Shown here one piece after another: positions 1 to 12,054 of a stretch of DNA of 64,000 nt. How positions within the stretch are numbered: the first letter of the stretch is position 1; every line of letters begins with the position of its first letter. Under the pieces are notes generated by a model. The model worked only from the letters and a program-made list of their open reading frames with translations, had not been told where the DNA came from and searched no databases. The translations under genes and the position numbers were made by a program. The DNA comes from Eonycteris spelaea (lineage: Eukaryota > Chordata > Mammalia > Chiroptera > Pteropodidae): positions 3,001,501-3,065,500 of the forward strand of contig PUFA01000143.1 of assembly GCA_003508835.1 (NCBI GenBank). Reading direction: 5' to 3'.

Positions 1-1620
1 GTTCCTGATTAGAAATCCAGGCAGGAAACATGGTCCTAGGTCTCAAGTTTAGATTTTTTTAGTTGAGGACAGGGTTGCCCTGCGGGTTAAGTTCTCCTAA
101 CTATGAGTTCAGAGAGGACAGGTTTAGTGCCTTGGGACCCAGTCCCCCTTGTAATTTTTGCTAGGAAAAGACAGGCATTGTGACTTGGTCCCATGTCACA
201 ACTCCACATCATATCAAGGGAAGACAGCTTTGTTTGTACAAACGGAGGCCTCCATTCTTCTTTTGTTATGAGAAGACAGCTTTGTTTGTTGGCCATACAC
301 TCCACATGAGTTTCTATTCACAGGGAGTATCTTGGGTGTAGTGCTAGTAGTTGTTTCATGTAGTGTGTTAGATTAGATGATCTTGACCATGGAACCTGGG
401 CCTGCACTCTAATTCCTGTGAGGAGAGTCCTGGCTTGGTGTCATGAGACTAATTCTCCATTCTAGTTTCCTTTGCATAAAGACAGGCTTGTTGCTCTGGG
501 CCTAGGGCTCTATTCAGCATTTATTCAGGGAGTACAGGCTTAGATCCATGGGCACAGGCCGCAACTTCAGTCTTTGTTAGAAAAAGACAGAAGATATGCT
601 ATGGGCAGAGGTCTCATCTATAACTCCTGGAATAGGTGAAGGGATTGGTACTGTAAGTCAAAATCACCACTATTGCTGCTACGACTGGATAGCAGTGGTA
701 ACAACAGCCGCCATTTTGCTCTATTGTACCATAAATTCTAAGTCATTGTTAGGATATCTCTTAATGGAGAAAAAACGGCTTCCTCAGAATTCCTCTATAG
801 CAAACTTCAGACTACAAATTCTGAGAGGGCATGGCTTAATAACCATGGAAAGAAAGCTGAGGTATTGACATTAAAGGCGTTCCTTCAATGTCTTCTGAAA
901 ACCCGTGTATTAGGCCAGCAGAAGAAAATGAGGTGAAAGTCACTAGGAAATATTGTAGCAAGGACTAGGAAATCTTGCAGCATTCACGTGGCTACCACAT
1001 TGGATTCACCTGACTATTAAGAGACTGGCCTAAAGGCGTCATAAGGTTATCATGTGACATTGGGGTGATGGTGTGGCACTCACTTTTGAGTTACCCTTCT
1101 ACATTCCTTTGTAAAATTCACATAAAAACTGAGAAAAGGAGAATCTGTGTATAACAGAGCCACTTAACAGCCCTTCAGTTGAAAGGTCATGTCTGCATGA
1201 GAAGACTTGCTTGATGATAATAGTTTAGGCTACCAGACAATGATCATTAGATAATTAAACTGAAGTTTTGTCTGTGGTCAGGAAACCTGCTTGAAGGCAA
1301 TGGGAGCAGCTATTGCATTGAAATTTGGAGGCTGATTCTGCTTGTGGAAGCTACTTTAGAGTGGTGGAATCAGCAGCCACCATTTTGCTGTATTGTAGCA
1401 AAAATGCTGAATCATTGTGAGCATAACTCTGAATTGCGTCAAATGGGACTCTGGTGCTATTGTCATATGCGGCCCTTAAGCGACTACCATTGAAAGGGAA
1501 TTGCTTAAAGGTCAGTGCATCAAAGTTGAAATTTTGAAAATGAACCAGTTTATGAGACACGTTCTGAAAACACTTATTTGAGGATAGGAAAAGAGAAATA
1601 GGTAGAAGTCACCTGAAATT

Positions 1621-2018
1621 TGTAAAAGTAAAAAAATCTCCAGTAAGCTAGTCACAAGGACAAGACAGGGAGTGATATCTTCAGGTGCCAGCTCCCAAAA
1701 AAACAACATCACCGCCAGGGTGCAGATAAAAAAACTGTCTACTAGGCCTTGTTTGCTATAAGATTTAGGCATCCCTCAGAAACAATATATCTTTGTACTA
1801 GACGCTAACAGCCAACTTCTGCTTTTGTAATCTACTTGCTTACTTGATCAAAGCCCACCAGGATGTAGTTTCAGGCTTTATAAGCTTTCTCCTCTGGAAG
1901 CTTGGGGCTGATTCTCTGACCCTGTGTGGTGGAGAGAGTCAGTTGCCAGCTGGCTAATAAAGGCTCATAATTAATCTCAATTGGCTCCTTGGGTCTTGGG
2001 TTTGAATGTGCCATGACA
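1621..2018 (+). mobile_element. Solo LTR inserted in the array
   Basis: A 0.4-kb stretch that other units lack at this point. It starts TGTAAAAG and ends ATGACA. It has a TATA-like 'tttataag' at about 1,878-1,884 and a polyadenylation signal AATAAA at 1,956-1,961, the layout of a retroviral U3-R-U5. Its last 80 bp match, base for base over most of their length, the reverse complement of the LTR at 13,056-13,600 (shared 'ctaataaaggctca', 'tctcaattggctcc', 'tgggtctt'), so both belong to one LTR family. The array reads 'cacctgaaat' before it and 'aaaataacatagcaattt' after it, so a short AAAT duplication is possible but not clear. The ERV family name is unknown to me. Confidence 0.65.
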
Positions 2019-2904
2019 AAAATAACATAGCAATTTCTAAAGAATCATGCGGCAGTCTCATGACCACGCAGGTTTCACGTGGAGGTCAAGAAAGACCCCT
2101 TGGAAAATCGTATGTCTACCATGTGACTAGTCTTGTTGCTGTTGGTGTAGATTTTCACTCTACTTCTTACAATGAACCAGGCTTGAGTGTGTGAAACATT
2201 TTACACAAGAATTTACCTTGACAATGAAACCAGCATGGTATCATGTTTTCAAATATCCTCTCTACTTCCCCTGATCCAGGCGGAGGACTGGTCCAGGGCC
2301 ATAGACCTCTATCAACTTGTTTTTTTCTTTTTCTACCAAGATGGTGGTGTTACCGTGTGCCAAGTCCTCCACCTAAGGTTCTGTTAATAAAAGTTAGGCT
2401 AGATTCAGTGGTCCAAGGACTCCACTCTACTTACTGGAAATAGAAACAATACTTGGATGTGCTTCTAAGCTTCCCAACTGAGGACCAGAAAGACTAGTCC
2501 AGGCTTTGTGCCAAGTTTCTAAGTGCCCACACTACCTTCTGTTAACAGGGGAAAGACTTGGCGCTCTAGGTTGTGGTCACTTTTCAATAATTGTCAAAAG
2601 GGAAAATTGGTGACGTGGAACCAGGTTGCGCCGAATGGACATTTAGGATGACACAAGGTTGGTGCCATCGGCCCAAATTTCTGTCGTAAATTCTTTAAAT
2701 GGAGGATAGTCTTGGTGCCTTAAACAGAATCCTCAGTTCTTCCTACTCCATGGATATGATAGTGTGGTTCTGTGGCCTATCTCCCTAAGATTTTCTGGTA
2801 GCAGGGTCCAAGCTGGTGTTGTGGGCCTAGTTTTCAGTCTGTTTTGTTTTTTTAACAATTGCATGGTCTTGACCTTGGGGCCTGGGGCAGCCAAATAGTT
2901 CCTT

Positions 2905-3440
2905 TTAGGAGGTCCAGGCTTGGTGCTGATTTCTACAATCCCCATTCTAGTTACTCCTCCATAAAGAGGCTTGTGGATGTGTGCCTAGGACCAAAGGCAA
3001 CATTTACGCAGAAAGGGCAGGCTTAGAACCGTGATTCCACCCACCAATTCAGTCTCTGTTAGGGTAAGACAGAGGAAATGCTGTGGGCTGAGGTCTCGCC
3101 TCTACCTCATGGAATAGGTGAAGGGATGGAACTGCAAACCAAAGTCAACACTCTCATTCCATCAGAAAGTCCAGGCTTGTAGCCAAGGTTTTAGTTCTCC
3201 AAGAAATATATTTTTATCAGAGCAACGGTTGGCCTGACATTTTAATTGTCTCCATCTACTGTTTTGCAACAAGGAGAGGCTTGCTGGTTTTAGACCAGGG
3301 TTTCGTTGTATTAGAGTTAAGAGCTTGTTTTGTGTCATGGGCCCGAGTCCCCAGTCTACATCATTTGAATGGAGGGCAGTACTGTTACTATGAATGGAGG
3401 TCTCTTTTCTTTTCTGTAAGCTTCCAACTAGTTCCTTTTA
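2905..3440 (+). repeat. Extra X-like segment in the first long unit
   Basis: Between two copies of the 'aggtccaggcttggtgctga/gaattccacag' landmark (near 2,905 and 3,440) this unit carries about 0.5 kb that the next unit (6,730-6,960) does not have. The segment resembles part of module X: it contains 'ggaataggtgaaggga', 'ggcttgtagccaaggttttagttc' and 'ggttttagaccagggtttcgttgtattagagtt', which line up with X copies at 4,310-4,540 and 7,555-7,770. It therefore looks like a local duplication or an ancestral second X copy. Confidence 0.6.
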
Positions 3441-3924
3441 GGAAGTCCAGGCTTGGTGCAGAATTCCACAGTCTTCATTCTAGTTTATCTTCCATAACAA
3501 AGGCTTTTGCTATGAGCCCAGGACTCTAGGCAAGATTTCTTCACTGAGGACATGCTTAGAATTGTGGGCTTACGCTACTCCTTCAGTCCCTGTTAGAGAA
3601 AGACAGAAGAAATGCTGTGGCCCAATTTCTGAGCACTACTTTCTGGAAACAATGGGAGGGATTGGAATTGCAAACCAAGGTCAGCACTCTTGTTCCTGAT
3701 TAAAAAGTCAGGTGAGATTCAAAATTCTAGGTCTTAAGATAAAATTCTTTTACCTGAGGACATCTTGCCCTGTATATTAAGTCCTCCTTTCTGATACTTT
3801 TCAGAGTGGACAGACTTAGAGCCTTGAGTCTCAGTTTATCTTGTACTTTCTGTTAGGAAAAGACAGGCATTATGCATTGAGCCTGTGTCATCACTCTATG
3901 TCCTTTCCTGGGACAACAGTGTTG

Positions 3925-4795
3925 CTGGTATTAATGGATGCCTACATTCTTCTTTCGTTCTGAGAAGACAGTTTTCTTTATTGGCCATATACTCCACATG
4001 AGTTTCTGTTCACAGGGTATACCTTGGGTGTAGTGTCTGTAGTTGTTTCATCTATTCCGTAATAAATTTACAGTCTTAAACGTGGAAACCTGGACTTGCA
4101 CTCTAATTCCTGCAAGGAGAGTTCAGGCTTGTTGTCACAGGTCTAAATCTCCATTCTAGTTTCCCTTGCATAAAGACATGCTTGCTGCTATGGGCTTAAG
4201 TCACCCCTCATCATTCATTAAAAAGGAAAGGCTAAGAACCATGAGTCAGGGACACCACTTCAGTCTTCAGAATGAAGATATGCTGTGGGTCTCAGTCTCA
4301 ACTTGATGTCTTAAAATAGGTGAAGAATTCTTACGGCAAGCCAATGTCACCAGCCTCACACCTAACAAAAATTCATGCCTGGAGCCAAGGTTCAAGTTCC
4401 TCAGGAAAGTTATTCTCACCTGAAGAAAGGCTGGCTAAGTGTTTAAGGTCTCTCTAATATACAAATTATCAGCAAGGACAGGCTTTATTGCTTTATCTGG
4501 GCTCTTGTATTAGTGTTAGGAAGAAATGGGCTTTGTATCATAAATCCAGGTCTCCGATGTATATAGTTTGAAGGGAGGACAGTACTTTACCTGAACAGAA
4601 TTCTTTCATTCTTTCTTTCACTGAGTGTAGGTTGTTGTAATACAATCAGATCCACAGGTGTGTTCAAAATTAGACTGTGTTAAGCATGGTAGCCCAGAGG
4701 GAGTCATGACAGGATCACGTGAGCACCCATGGGAATCAGGTGCCCATGAAGAGACTGGACTGTATGAAACACTGGGACATCATGTGACAGATGGG
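3925..4795 (+). repeat. Module X, copy 1 (only in long units)
   Basis: Segment of about 0.87 kb between 'tcctttcctgggacaacagtgttg' and 'ggggtgatgtagcgcttc'. It includes 'ccatatactccacatgagtttctgttcacaggg', 'gcataaagacatgcttgctgctatggg', 'cttgatgtcttaaaataggtgaagaatt' and 'gagccaaggttcaagttcctca'. The matching point in every right-hand unit (for example near 41,830) passes directly from the left flank to the right flank. Parts of X resemble the neighbouring 'aggtccagg' region, so X probably arose by duplication inside the unit. Confidence 0.75.
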
Positions 4796-5993
4796 GTGAT
4801 GTAGCGCTTCCTTTGGAATGACGAGGATATATCTCTGTAGAAAATTCACATAAACACCGAAAACAGTCTGTGTAGAACAGAAGGTGACTAAAACAGCTTC
4901 CTAACTAAATGTCGTGTCCAAACTACAAACTCACTTGAGGTAAACGGTATATGCAGACAGTAAATGATTGTTAAATGTCTTCAGAAAACCGTTATATTAG
5001 GACAGCAGAAAAAAATGAGATGAAAGTCACCTGGCAATCTCATAACAAGAATTAAGGAATCTCACGATATTCACAAAGTCTTTCCGCGGGATTAATGTTG
5101 CCGTTATGATACTGGCCTGAGGGCATCCCTGGGAGACCTAGTGATGGCATGATGCTTACTTTCGATTTACCCTTTTACATTCCTTGGTAAAATTCACATA
5201 AACACTGCAATAAGGAGAGTCCCTGTTTCAGAGGTCCCTAATAGCCCTTCGATTGAAAGGTCATGTCTGCATGGGAAGACATGCTTGAGGATAGCGGTGT
5301 AGGCTACCAGATAATTGTTGTTAGTTAACTGGCCTGGTTTTTGTCTGTGCTTAGGCAAACTTATTAAAGGCAATGCGAGTGGCTGTTGCACATTAACCAC
5401 GTTGAAAGTTGAAGGCTGAGTCTGCTTGATGAAGCTACTTCACTGCGGTGGAAACAGTCAGTGCCATTTTGCTGTACTCTAGCAAAAATGCTGAGTTATT
5501 GTGAATATAACTCTTAATGGCTTTAGGTGGGACTCCTGCACTATTCTTGGATACGCTCCTTAGGCCAACGCTGTCGAGAAGGAATATTTAAAGGCCAATG
5601 CATCAGTGTTGAAATATGGAAAATGAAGAGCTCACAAGGTGTGTTTTGAAAACACATTGTTGATGAAGGGGAATAGGAGCAATTTATAATTCACCTGAAA
5701 ATCATGTACCAATATCTAGGGAATCACGTGGTGGTCACATGACTACCTATCGGAATTCACCTGGAGGTCAAAAAAAACCCCACGTGAACCTGGTGTCTAC
5801 CATATATCTAGTCTTGTGGCTCTCGGTGTAGGTTTTTAATTTTCTTTTTAAAATGAACACACTTCAGTCTGTGAAACATTTTCCGCTCGAGTGTACCTTG
5901 TAAATGAGATCAGCGTGGTGTTATATTTTCAAACATCCTCTGTATTATCCTAGTGTGGGTAGAGGCCTTGCATAAAGACTAGATTATGGACTT

Positions 5994-6082
5994 CTATCTA
6001 TATCTATCTATCATCTATCTATCTATATCTATCTACATCGATATAGATAGATAGATGATAGATGATAGAGATAGAGATGATG

Positions 6083-6121
<39 letters not shown>

Positions 6122-6160
6122 GATAGATAGATAGATGTAGATAGATATAGATAGATAGAT
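5994..6160. repeat. TATC/GATA inverted microsatellite
   Basis: A run of CTAT/TATC repeats (5,994-6,038) turns at 'atcgat' (about 6,038-6,042) into GATA repeats to 6,160, interrupted by GATGATAGA and GAGATAGA variants. The two arms are complementary, so a single strand could fold back into a hairpin. Other units at the same place read 'gacttctat' followed by ordinary sequence, so the microsatellite grew from that short seed in this unit only. Confidence 0.95.
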
Positions 6161-7164
6161 TTCATCAGGGTGGTCTTCTTACCATGGTCCATATCCTCAA
6201 CCTATGGTTCCTATAAGTAACATCAGGCTATATTCTGTGGGCCTACATCTTCACTCTATTTCTAGGAAAAGGGAGAAATGCCTGACCATGCTTCGAGATT
6301 CTCCAATCGAGTTCCTTAAAGAAAATTCCAGTCTATGTGCCAGTTTCTTAGTGCCCACTCTTACTTTTCTAACCAGGCAAAAGGCTTGTAGCTGTAAGTT
6401 ATGGTCACCATTCAATAATTGTCTAAAGAGAAAATTGATGATGTGAGCTTAGGTGTGCTGAATGTATTGTTAATATGACAAAAGGTTGTTGCCATCTGCC
6501 CAAATTTGTATCGAATGTAAGCATGGGAGGACAGTATGGGAGCCATGCCTGAGGCCTCCATTCTTCTTCCTTCTAGGAGATGACAGCTTGGTCCGGTAGG
6601 AAAAAAATCTCCACAAGAAATTCTCATAACAAGGGCCAGGGTGGGTGCTGTGGGAGTAGGTCTTCAGTCTGGACATTGTTACCAATTGGATGTTCTTTAT
6701 GTTATAAGCCTGAAGCTTCCAACTAGTTCCATTAAGGAGGTCCAGGCTTGGTGCTGAATTCCACAGTTTCATTTTAGTTTACCTTTCACAATGAAGGCTG
6801 ATTTCTTCATAGAGGACATACTTGGAATAAAGGTCTTATGCTACCCTTCAGTGTCTGTTAGGGAAAGATAGAAGAAATGCTACGAGCCTGTTTCTGAGTG
6901 CTACTTCCTGGATATAATGGAAAGGAGTGGAAGTGGTAACCGAGGTCAACACTCTTGTTCCTGATTAGAAATCCAGGACTTGAGGTAAAATTCTCTGTTG
7001 GGAGGCCATCTTGCCCTTGGGTTAAGTTCTCTTTTTTGATACGTTTCAGAGAGGACAAGCTTAGAGCCTTGGGTTCCCGTCTCTCTTGAACTTTTTGTTA
7101 GGAAAAGACAGGTATTGTGCCCTGGGCCCATGTCACCACTCTGCATCCTCTCCTGGGAGGACAG

Positions 7165-8105
7165 TGTTGCTGGTATTAATGCCTGCCTCCATTCTACTTT
7201 TGTTCTGAGAAGACAGCTTTTTTTGTGGGCCATACACTTCATATGAGTTTCTGTTCATAGGGGATACATTGGGTATAATGAGTAGTTGTTTCATCTAGAC
7301 TGTATTAATTTTAACAGTCTTGATCATGGGACCCTAGACCTGTACTCTTATTCCTGTGAGGAGAATTTAGTCTTGTTGTCATGGGCCTAAGTCACCATTC
7401 TAGTTTCCCTTGCATAAAGACATGCTTGTTGCTATGGGTCTTGGGCAGCCCTCGACATTTATTTAGAAGAAAAGGCTAAGAACCTTGGGTCAGGGACAAC
7501 TCTTCAGTCTTCAGAATGAAAATACGCTGTGTCCCGAGGTCTCAGCTCGATGTCTTGGAATAGGTGAAGAATTGTAACTGCAAGCTAATGTCACCACCAT
7601 CACACCTAACAAAAATCCATGTCTGGAGCCAAGGTTCAAGTTCTTCAAGAAAGTTATTCTTACCAGTGGAAAGGCTGGCTTAGTGGTTTAAGGTCTCCAA
7701 TATACAAATTTTCAACAAAGACAGACTTTTGGGCTTTAAATCAAGGTTCCCTGGTATTAGTGTTAGGAAGAAATAGTCTTTGTGTCATGGTTCTGCATCT
7801 CCAGTCTACATCATTTAAAGAGAGGACTGTACTTTTACCTAAACAAAATTCTCCTGTATTTTCTATAAGAGTTGACAGCTTTGATTATGGGACATGCACT
7901 GCACATTATTTTCTGTAACAGAGTCTAACAGGTTGGTAATGTGAGGAGGTCCCTAGACTAGTCTGTTCAAAATTAGACAGTGTTAAGCTTAGTAGCATGT
8001 CCCCGAGGGAAACACGATAGGATAACATGTGCAACCATGGGAATCAGATGCTCATCAAGAGACTGGACTGTATGAAACATTGGAACATCATGTGACAGGT
8101 GGGGT
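7165..8105 (+). repeat. Module X, copy 2
   Basis: Second copy of module X, about 0.94 kb, between 'ctctcctgggaggacagtgttgc' and 'ggtggggtgatgtagtgc'. It holds the same ordered landmarks as the copy at 3,925, including 'tgtcttggaataggtgaagaatt', 'gagccaaggttcaagttctt' and 'ccctggtattagtgttagg'. Confidence 0.75.
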
Positions 8106-9863
8106 GATGTAGTGCTACCTTTGGAATGATGAGTGCATATCTCTGTAGAAAATTCACATAAACACTGAGAAAACATTAGTTTGTGTGGAACAGAAGGTGG
8201 CCAAGATCACCTCCTAACTGAATGTCATGTCCAAATGCAAAACTCACTTCAGGTCAACGGTATTAGCGGCCAGTCATTGATTGTTAATTCGCCTCAGGCT
8301 TTGCCTGTTGTGAGGAAAACTGCTTCTTGGCAGTGGAGACAGCCATTGTATATTGAGCACATTGAAAATTGGAGGCTCAGTGTGCTGTAAGAAAGCAACT
8401 GGATAGTGGTGGAAACAACACCTGCTATTTTGCTGTAGTTTAGGAAAAATGCTTAGTCATTGTGAGGATACACCATGGCAGAAAGAATGGCTGCCTCAGA
8501 ATTTCTTTATAGCAAACCTCAGTTTACTAAAATTCTGAGAGGACCTGGATTAATGACCATGGAAAAAAAGCTGAGATATTGACATTGAGGCCGTTCCTTC
8601 AAAGTGTTCAGAAAACCCTTATATTAGGCCAGCAGAGGAAAAAGAGGTGAAAGTGACCTGGAAATCTTTTAACAAGAATTATGGAATCGTAGTATTAACG
8701 AGGTCTTCCTGCGAGATTCATGTTACCATTATGAAACTGGCCTGGCGGCATCACATGAAGACCAGGTGTTGTTGATCATCTCATTTTTGATTTACCCTTC
8801 TACATTCATTGGCAATATTCACATAAACACTGCAAAATGGGCAGTCCATGTTTCCGAGCTCCCTAACAGCCCTTCAATCAAAAGGCCATGTCTCCATGAG
8901 TTGACATGCTTTAGGACAGCAGCACAGGCTGACAGATAATTGTCATTAGTTAACTTGCCTGATTTTTTGTCTGTGGTCAGGCAACATGATTGAAGGCCAT
9001 GTGAACTGTCGCACATTAATCAAGTTGAAATTTGTAGGCCGAGTTTTCTTGATGAAGCTACTTCACAGCAGTGGAAATAGTAGGCCCCATTTTGCTGTAT
9101 TGTAGCAAATTGCTGAGTCACTATGTACATAATTCTTAATGGCTTTATTCTTGTTTGTGCACCTTAGGCCAACACTGTCAATATGGAATTGCTTAACAGT
9201 CAATGTATCAATGCTGAAAGATTAAAAATGATGAGTTTATGAGATGTGTTTTGAAAACACTTTGTTGAGGATAGGTGAAGAGGAATAAGTTGGAAGTCAC
9301 CTGAAAATAATGTAGCAATAGCTAGGGAATCACAGAGTGGTCACATGAACACTCCCAGGGATTATGTAGAGGTCAAAGAAGATCCCGCGGATATCGAATG
9401 TCTACCATGTGACTAGTATTCTGCCTGTGGGCATAGGTTTTCAATTTACTTCTTAGAATGGAAACAGGCTTCAGCGTGTGAAACATTTTCCACTCGAGTT
9501 TACCTTGTAGATGAAACCAGCATGGTGTTGTGTTTTCAAACATCTACTGTATTTACCCTAGTGTGGATAGAGGACACGATACTGGGTCATGGACGTCTAT
9601 AGATATTTTATTTTTTTCAAGATAGTCTTCTTATCATGTGCCAAGTTCTCCATCTATGTTTGTTTGTTTGTTTTAAGTAATGTCAGGCAACATTCTGTGT
9701 GCCAAGGTCCCCCTCTATATCCTGGAAATAAAAGAAATACTTGACCATGCTTCAAGGGACCCCAATCGAGTTCCTGAAAGAACAGTTCAGGCTATGTGTC
9801 AGTTTTTTTTATTGCCCGCACTACCTTCTCTTACCAGGGGAAAGGCTTGATGCTGTTGGCATG

Positions 9864-10084
9864 GGAAATGCAAAGAAATAAGGTGGCTACCCTGCCCAGG
9901 AGTATATTTTTCCTGCAGATGTAACCAAAGTAAATCAACCTGCCTGCCTTTGTTCGGCACTCAGACTGTGTATAGTGATAGTGTCTCTTCTGACCCTTCT
10001 GGCATTAATAAACCTCCTTTGATTCTTAGCTTGCTGAGTGCTGCTTGGTTCTTCTGGATACACAGGCCAAAATCTGCAATATTT
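9864..10084 (+). mobile_element. ERV A 5' LTR remnant
   Basis: About 220 bp upstream of the primer site. AATAAA lies at 10,007-10,012 within 'gcattaataaacctcctttg', followed by a U5-like stretch 'cttgctgagtgctgcttggttcttctgg'. Most of U3 seems to be missing, because the array resumes so close upstream and no TATA box is evident. The right edge is set by the primer site; the left edge is uncertain by about 20 bp. Confidence 0.55.
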
Positions 10085-10102
10085 TGGTTTCATGACAAGG
10101 AA
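10085..10102 (+). other. ERV A primer-binding site, glutamate-tRNA-like
   Basis: TGGTTTCATGACAAGGAA lies 2-5 bp after the LTR end, in the position expected for the tRNA primer site. It fits the 3' end complement of tRNA-Glu best, with about 4-5 mismatches in 18-20. The assignment is an inference from memory of tRNA ends. Confidence 0.45.
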
Positions 10103-10736
10103 ACCCAACCATACTGGCTTTTTGGAGCTACCGGTTTGTACACAAAGCTGAGACACTGGTCAGCCAAGATAACTGAGGAACTAGAAGGTGCACCTCGCCC
10201 TAGGTGGGCGATCCTGGGACCGGCTGCGCTCGGCTGGACCTGCTTTGTTGTTTCTCCTGGACTCTGAGCGATGAGAACAAGGAGATTTGGTGGATCCACA
10301 TCAGACACGGTAAGGCCAGGTCCTGACGGACCAAGTTAGGCTCACCTTAAGGGTGGAAGGGGAAGACTCATCACCTCCCAGAGGCAAGCACCTCTCAGAC
10401 AGGGACCACCAGAGAGTGAATGTTTTAACTTCTGAGAGCATGTGTGCATGTGTTTGGATCTCAGAGATCTGTCTCTGAGTTTCCAGTCTGTGGCCCAATG
10501 GTGGAGAACTGTGGGGTCTGAGAGGGTTCCATTGTGCTCTTCCGTAGCGCCATCATAAGGCATAATGGTGATTTGTCCCTCCAGGGAACAATCAGCCCCA
10601 GGGTTTAAAAAGGTACACCTTAGCAAGATGAGCTGAAAGTCTCAAGAAAGACATGGCCAGGTGGGCATCTGAGCAGTCTCTGAAAAGAGACACCCCACCC
10701 CTTGTCTGTCTTTGCGGCACTGACACAGTGGGAAAC
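10103..10736 (+). other. ERV A leader region
   Basis: Stretch between the primer site and the Gag start, GC-richer than the array around it. It occupies the place of the retroviral untranslated leader and packaging region. No known structure can be assigned by eye and no gene is seen. Confidence 0.4.
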
Positions 10737-10847
10737 ATGGGGTCAGGTCAGAGTAAGACAACAGTCCTTGAGATTATGTTAAAGAATTTCAAGAAAGGTA
10801 TTTGCCTCACAGGTGGCTGTACTGAACCGGTAAAAGAGGCAAACTGA
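10737..10847 (+). pseudogene. gag: ERV A gag, matrix N-terminus
   Basis: An ATG at 10,737 opens a frame beginning M-G-S-G-Q-S-K, a glycine-2 myristoylation context with a Src-like SGQSK, followed by hydrophobic and basic residues including LKNFKKG. That is the pattern of a gammaretroviral matrix protein, which anchors Gag to the plasma membrane. The frame stops at 10,845-10,847 after 36 codons, and the frames beyond are full of stops, so the gene is dead. An in-frame ATG further upstream (10,653) is less likely to be the true start because the myristoyl-type sequence begins at 10,737. Confidence 0.6.
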
Positions 10848-12050
10848 AAGACTAAAGAAAGTGTGAAAGAACGTTTGCAGAAGTAGTAGAAGATTTGTGA
10901 AGAAATTTTGAGGGAATATTTTATGTAATAAAATGAAAGAAGGTGGAAATTTAAATGCCGAGAGCAAGCCGATGCAAATAAAAACTGAAATTGTGTTTAA
11001 TGTTCTTTAGACTATTGGTCTGATGCAAATGTCTTGAAAAGTTTTTCTGGGAAGAAAACTAAGATTCTGTATTTCTTCAAAATAATTTTTAGTGGTTTGT
11101 GTTGCTTTAACTGGGTTTTTAAGACTTTAGAGAATATATTAACACTGGCTTCTCTGCCTATTTCTGAAAGGAAGCTCCCTGCAAATATAAGGGGAGTTCC
11201 ACTAAGCCCACTGTCTTAAATTATATGTAGGAAAATTTTAAGGAGAGTTTCTCTGAGGAGCATAGGGTCATGCTGACCTTGCAAAAACTTTGTACTTTTT
11301 GTGACCTCGAATGGCCTGCCTTAGGGTAGGTTGGATTTCAGAAGGACCTTAGACCTTCACACTGTGAGAGCATGTATTGGCTAGTGACAGGGACCCCAGG
11401 ATATCTAGACCAAGTTCCATACATAGACACATAGGGGCAGACCTGCTACTATTAGTGCTCCTTAAGTCCAGTTCGCTCAAATAGGCAGAGACAAAATAAG
11501 GCATTTGTGGGCCCACCTGGCTAGGTGAAAAAAGGAGGCACAACAAGTTGATCACCCAGGGGCCCTAAAAATTCTGTTTCCGATAGCCATACATCCAGTA
11601 GCTCAATCAAAACCCCGTGAGGCCACTTTACTATAATGCTAGACAGGCCTCTACCGTCACTGCCTTTGCTGCCTGCTACCTCCCAGAGCCCTGGGCCACA
11701 CATCATTGCCTCCCATCTTGTTCAGATGACTTTCTTAGTAATAATAAAGATTGAAAAAACAGTGGTGGCAGTACCAGAACAAAGACGGCGGGTTAGAATG
11801 ATTTTCAGTCCCTTTTTAGAAAGCTTATAGAGATCCCCACTACAGGGAAAACATCACAAAAAGTCTAAATTAGAGGTAAAGGCTGGGGCTAGGACATCAA
11901 CAATGTGTCAAAAACAGCAGAGATACGCCAGGAGGTAACTGACAAACAGAGAAAGCAGAAGGTGTCCCTGTTGCCAGTTGCATTAGAGAACCCAGGTCTA
12001 GTGTAACAGACTGATGCTCCCACACAGCAGAAAGAAACCAAAAGGAAATT
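10848..12050 (+). other. ERV A interior, unrecognised
   Basis: Position predicts the rest of matrix, the spacer and capsid. Stops occur in all frames and I could not recognise a capsid signature. It could equally be inserted DNA of another family. No repeat-array landmarks occur here. Confidence 0.35.
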
Positions 12051-12054
12051 ACAC

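Larger units (their letters stand above)
1..9863 (+). repeat. Complex tandem array, left block part 1, long units
   Basis: Imperfect tandem repeat in the orientation called plus here. The landmark 'tgttcctgatta' recurs near 1, 3,692 and 6,955, and the sub-repeat B landmark (a variant of 'cagcccttca...aaaggtcatgtctgcatgag') recurs near 1,174, 5,249 and 8,872. After subtracting the 0.4-kb LTR at 1,621 the spacings are about 3.68 and 3.62 kb. Within a unit the order is B', B, a segment beginning 'gtgaaacatttt', a segment with 'aggcttggtgctgtaagttatggtc', a segment with 'aggtccaggcttggtgctgaattccacag', then 'cctgattagaaatcc', then module X. Copies differ by many substitutions and small indels, so the array is old or not homogenised. 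The first copy is shortened: near 690 the module X sequence runs straight into the end of B'. No gene is recognised; the short open frames are broken and discussed as findings. Confidence 0.9.

Noticed and set aside
9950..10267. A 105-codon frame across the ERV A LTR and primer site as a gene
   Set aside because: It spans a polyadenylation signal, the LTR end and the primer site, so it is non-coding retroviral sequence.
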